Origin: DTLC01 sp964555645
GTDB lineage: Bacteria; Verrucomicrobiota; Verrucomicrobiia; Limisphaerales; DTLC01
Direction of reading: 5' to 3'
Assembly (NCBI GenBank): GCA_964555645.1
Contig: CAZKTA010000028.1
Coordinates: forward strand, 1-27,204
DNA: 27,204 nt
Position numbers and translations under genes: made by a program
Shown: one piece after another, positions 25,617 through 27,204 of the stretch
Numbering within the stretch: position 1 is the stretch's first letter
How the letters are laid out: every line of letters begins with the position of its first letter
The notes under the pieces: generated by a model
Database searches by the model: none
Told to the model about the DNA's origin: nothing
The model's input: only the letters and a program-made list of their open reading frames with translations

Positions 25617-25642
25617 GGTAGGGACGCCTCGCCGAGGCGTCC
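25617..25642 (+). repeat. REP-like element e8, perfect
   Basis: The head GGTAGGG and perfect 10-bp arms GGACGCCTCG and CGAGGCGTCC surround one C. Confidence 0.85.
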
Positions 25643-25687
25643 GAAAGCTCAAGTGCTTCTGTATGCACAGCGACACTCGAAAGCGCC

Positions 25688-25714
25688 GGACGCATGAGGC
25701 CATGCGTCCATACC
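25688..25714 (-). repeat. REP-like element e9
   Basis: Perfect arms GGACGCATG and CATGCGTCC around AGGC, with head GGTATGG on the minus strand. Confidence 0.75.
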
Positions 25715-25728
25715 TTTTCAACGAATTT

Positions 25729-25765
25729 GGTAGGGACGCCCCGCGTATGCAGGAGCGAGGCGTCC
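25729..25765 (+). repeat. REP-like element e10 with an enlarged core
   Basis: The head GGTAGGG and outer arms GGACGCC/GGCGTCC are kept, but the inner part is replaced by an 18-base segment (CCGCGTATGCAGGAGCGA). Confidence 0.7.
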
Positions 25766-25860
25766 GCTATAATGCGCTGCCTGCCGGCAAGACACCCGTC
25801 CAACATTAGGTTCTTTTCCTGATTCTGACCAACCTCTACGCCTCTGCGCGGTTTGACGCC

Positions 25861-25899
25861 AAAAAACCGCGAGCCCCGAATTTTTGGTTCGGGGCTCGC
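25861..25899 (-). terminator. Rho-independent terminator of the PEP-CTERM gene
   Basis: A perfect 12-bp stem (GCGAGCCCCGAA with TTCGGGGCTCGC) around a seven-base loop lies about 25 bases after the stop codon. Read on the minus strand it is followed by GGTTTTTT, a classic intrinsic terminator. Confidence 0.9.
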
Positions 25900-25922
25900 T
25901 CGAAACGTTTGCTTAGTCTGTT

Positions 25923-26546
25923 TTACTTCCTGCGACGGAAGATCAACAGGCCGGCTAGTCCAAGCCCTGCAAGTGCAAATGCACCCGGCTCAGGTATCAA
26001 CATCACAATCGCCGGCATGCCAGTTAAGCTTTCAGGCAATCCCGGTGGAATTGCAACCGGATTCCCTGTTGGGTTTTGGAAGATTGCTTCCCCAAAGAAC
26101 GAAGTTCCGCTCGTTTTGGCGTGTTCGTAAGTTGGCGAAACAGGGCCACCTGCGCTCCACCACAGTTTAAGGTGAATCCACGCCGTGCCACCTGGGGTAA
26201 TTCCCGGCACAGTGAGAATTTTTACTTCATTCCAAGTGCCTACAAACTTCCCGACATCCATGCCTGTATAATCCCCTGCTTGTGCTACCAGATCCTCACG
26301 GAAAAATGCCAATGGAGTTAGCGAGTCGGTGGATGGCCCACCCAGTATTTCCAGACTCAAATTATAGTTGTACCCGTCCCACAAGCCTATGCCACCCTTC
26401 CCGTCATTGGTCCAAACCAATCCGTTTGATGTAGCCCTACTGTCGAGGCTTGTGTTGTCACGATTCAAGAGTTCAATCGTACCTTGGCTGTAAACGTACG
26501 AAGCTATACCAAACACCAACATTAATGTTACAAATAACTTTTTCAT
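25923..26546 (-). CDS. Secreted PEP-CTERM sorting-domain protein
   Basis: This 207-residue exported protein starts at an ATG (26544-26546) with AAGGAG six bases upstream. The signal peptide is MKKLFVTLMLVFGIASYVYS. The central part (about 25-180) is beta-rich and polar with few cysteines (GTAWIHLKLWWSAGGP, GTSFFGEAIFQNP) and matches no domain I can name. The C-terminus is a PEP-CTERM tail: IPEPGAFALAGLGLAGLLIF followed by RRRK. Such proteins are processed by an exosortase (EpsH/XrtA-type), which must be encoded elsewhere. The neighbouring secreted gene lies 59 bp upstream on the same strand with no hairpin between, so both are probably one transcript ending at the terminator at 25861-25899. 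Confidence 0.9.
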   Translation of the reverse strand: MKKLFVTLMLVFGIASYVYSQGTIELLNRDNTSLDSRATSNGLVWTNDGKGGIGLWDGYNYNLSLEILGGPSTDSLTPLAFFREDLVAQAGDYTGMDVGKFVGTWNEVKILTVPGITPGGTAWIHLKLWWSAGGPVSPTYEHAKTSGTSFFGEAIFQNPTGNPVAIPPGLPESLTGMPAIVMLIPEPGAFALAGLGLAGLLIFRRRK

Positions 26547-26552
26547 GATCCG

Positions 26553-26558
26553 CTCCTT
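26553..26558 (-). promoter_or_regulatory. Ribosome-binding site of the PEP-CTERM gene
   Basis: AAGGAG, read on the minus strand, lies six bases before the ATG. It is a strong Shine-Dalgarno match that fixes the start. Confidence 0.7.
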
Positions 26559-26605
26559 TCGCTTACTCGGGTTTGTTTTTTGTTTAGACTAAAAAAGCCG
26601 TCCTC

Positions 26606-27204
26606 TTACTGCACCGTAAAGTTTCGTGTCCATGTCCCTGCAGCAGTTGCCTTTAACCAGAAAGCATCTCCGACTGCTAATGGTGGGTCACCGCCAACCC
26701 AGCCTTTTGTTGTGAACGTATGCGATATATATGTCTGGGCTGCTGGGTTGAAGCGGTACACGACATCGTTGACGGTTGGAGTGTACCCCAAGCTACCTTG
26801 TAACGTCCCTGCTTGAGGCACTTTCGAAGAAAGGAGGTTGACTCCAGCCCCATATGGCGTCGTCAATGTACCCTGCAATACATTCCCAACAAATGTAACT
26901 GTCGTAGTCGTTGGCACTCTCATGAAGAAACCGCTACCCGGATTCATCGCCGCATTTACAAGGGGTGTTACGCCCATCCAACCTTTCGTAGTGTATGACG
27001 CAGAAACAAAGCTACCAGCACCGCGGTTGTAAGCATATATTACCGTCCCCACAGGGACATTTGTACCCAGTGTAACTGCTACCCCATTATTTGTTCCCGT
27101 CCCATCCAAATCCAATTGGTTAGCGATTAAGGCCATGTTTGTGACGGTCACATTTATATATCCGACAACGTTTTGGGAGTAAACGTTCGTTTGGGCCACG
27201 GTTG
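26606..27204 (-). CDS. Secreted protein with duplicated domain, N-terminus outside the window
   Basis: The frame stays open to the window edge, so the start lies beyond it; the GTG at 27199 is probably internal. The visible 199 residues start just after a likely signal-peptide cleavage site (VAQTNVYSQNVVGYINVTVT), a beginning I associate with Verrucomicrobia exported proteins of unknown role. Two related halves follow: YAYNRGAGSFVSASYTTKGW with GSGFFMRVPTTTTVTFVG, and YRFNPAAQTYISHTFTTKGW with GDAFWLKATAAGTWTRNF. They share a Y..N...A......TTKGW pattern, a GxxFxxx motif and a Thr-rich strand. Function unknown. It is probably co-transcribed with the PEP-CTERM gene that follows. Confidence 0.75.
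   Translation of the reverse strand, partial: TVAQTNVYSQNVVGYINVTVTNMALIANQLDLDGTGTNNGVAVTLGTNVPVGTVIYAYNRGAGSFVSASYTTKGWMGVTPLVNAAMNPGSGFFMRVPTTTTVTFVGNVLQGTLTTPYGAGVNLLSSKVPQAGTLQGSLGYTPTVNDVVYRFNPAAQTYISHTFTTKGWVGGDPPLAVGDAFWLKATAAGTWTRNFTVQ

Larger units (their letters stand above)
25196..25765. repeat. Array of GTAG-headed palindromes (REP/BIME-like)
   Basis: At least eleven related elements fill 570 bases in mixed orientation. Each has a head GGTAG, usually GGTAGGG, directly followed by an inverted repeat. The outer arms are mostly GGACGC/GCGTCC, with different inner cores: ATG..CAT, CTCG..CGAG, or CGCCG..CGGCG. In one element the outer arm itself is changed to GGTCGG/CCGACC. Plus-oriented copies begin at 25196, 25464, 25540, 25617 and 25729; minus-oriented copies end at 25301, 25339, 25397, 25447, 25601 and 25714. 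A conserved GTAG foot plus a hairpin is the known signature of REP sequences recognised by RAYT (Y1 transposase family) enzymes. No gene overlaps the array. Confidence 0.85.

Noticed and set aside
25196..25765. CRISPR array as an explanation for the repeats
   Set aside because: Repeat units are not identical, spacing is irregular, orientation alternates and there are no cas genes; palindromic REP-like elements explain it better.

Overview
The window looks like a chromosomal segment of a Verrucomicrobiota bacterium, probably near Limisphaerales/Pedosphaera. Four things point there: a secreted protein ending in a PEP-CTERM sorting tail; several secreted proteins with wording typical of that phylum (AQTNVYSQNVVGY start, He_PIG/DUF11 modules, 'RFYRVA' tail, proline-rich GspC-like protein with RNVFGLKPP); a GH31 plus SGNH-esterase pair; and long intergenic stretches between mostly single genes. 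The taxonomic placement is inference from protein style, not a search result.

Layout. 1-245: no gene seen. 245-831 (+): a small four-helix membrane protein broken by three frameshifts. 858-4001 (-): secreted GH31 glycosidase followed by a GDSL/SGNH (rhamnogalacturonan-acetylesterase-like) hydrolase. 4194-5377 (+): DUF6580 membrane protein and a YfcE-type phosphodiesterase. 5685-10110 (-): YchF ATPase, a frameshifted secreted multi-domain protein that looks like the C-terminal part of an S8 peptidase without its catalytic domain, and a CPD photolyase. 10111-11592: about 1.5 kb without an intact gene, holding a decayed membrane-anchored ORF and three dyads. 11593-13194 (-): NadB. 13390-16266 (+): secreted FG-GAP/VCBS propeller protein and a secreted cyclophilin. 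16754-18537: a small coiled-coil protein facing away from a HAD phosphatase that has a near-consensus sigma-70 promoter, then an FmdB-type zinc ribbon protein. 18718-20421 (-): DUF4139 protein and tRNA-Leu(UAA). 20936-21817 (+): orphan GspC-like protein. 22130-25099 (-): MFS/spermidine-synthase fusion. 25196-25765: a dense array of GTAG-headed palindromes. 25861-27204 (-): terminator, PEP-CTERM protein and the 3' part of another secreted protein that runs off the window.

How it fits together. Housekeeping functions (YchF, NadB, photolyase, tRNA-Leu) are intact, while three small or accessory membrane/secreted genes show frameshifts or stops. This argues for real gene decay rather than a globally poor assembly. 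GH31, the SGNH esterase and the propeller protein suggest growth on plant-type polysaccharides such as pectin side chains or xyloglucan.

The most distinctive feature is the 25196-25765 array: at least eleven elements with a GGTAG(GG) head followed by a palindrome whose arms change together, in both orientations. This is the hallmark of REP/BIME sequences moved by RAYT (Y1-type) transposases. No transposase is present in the window.
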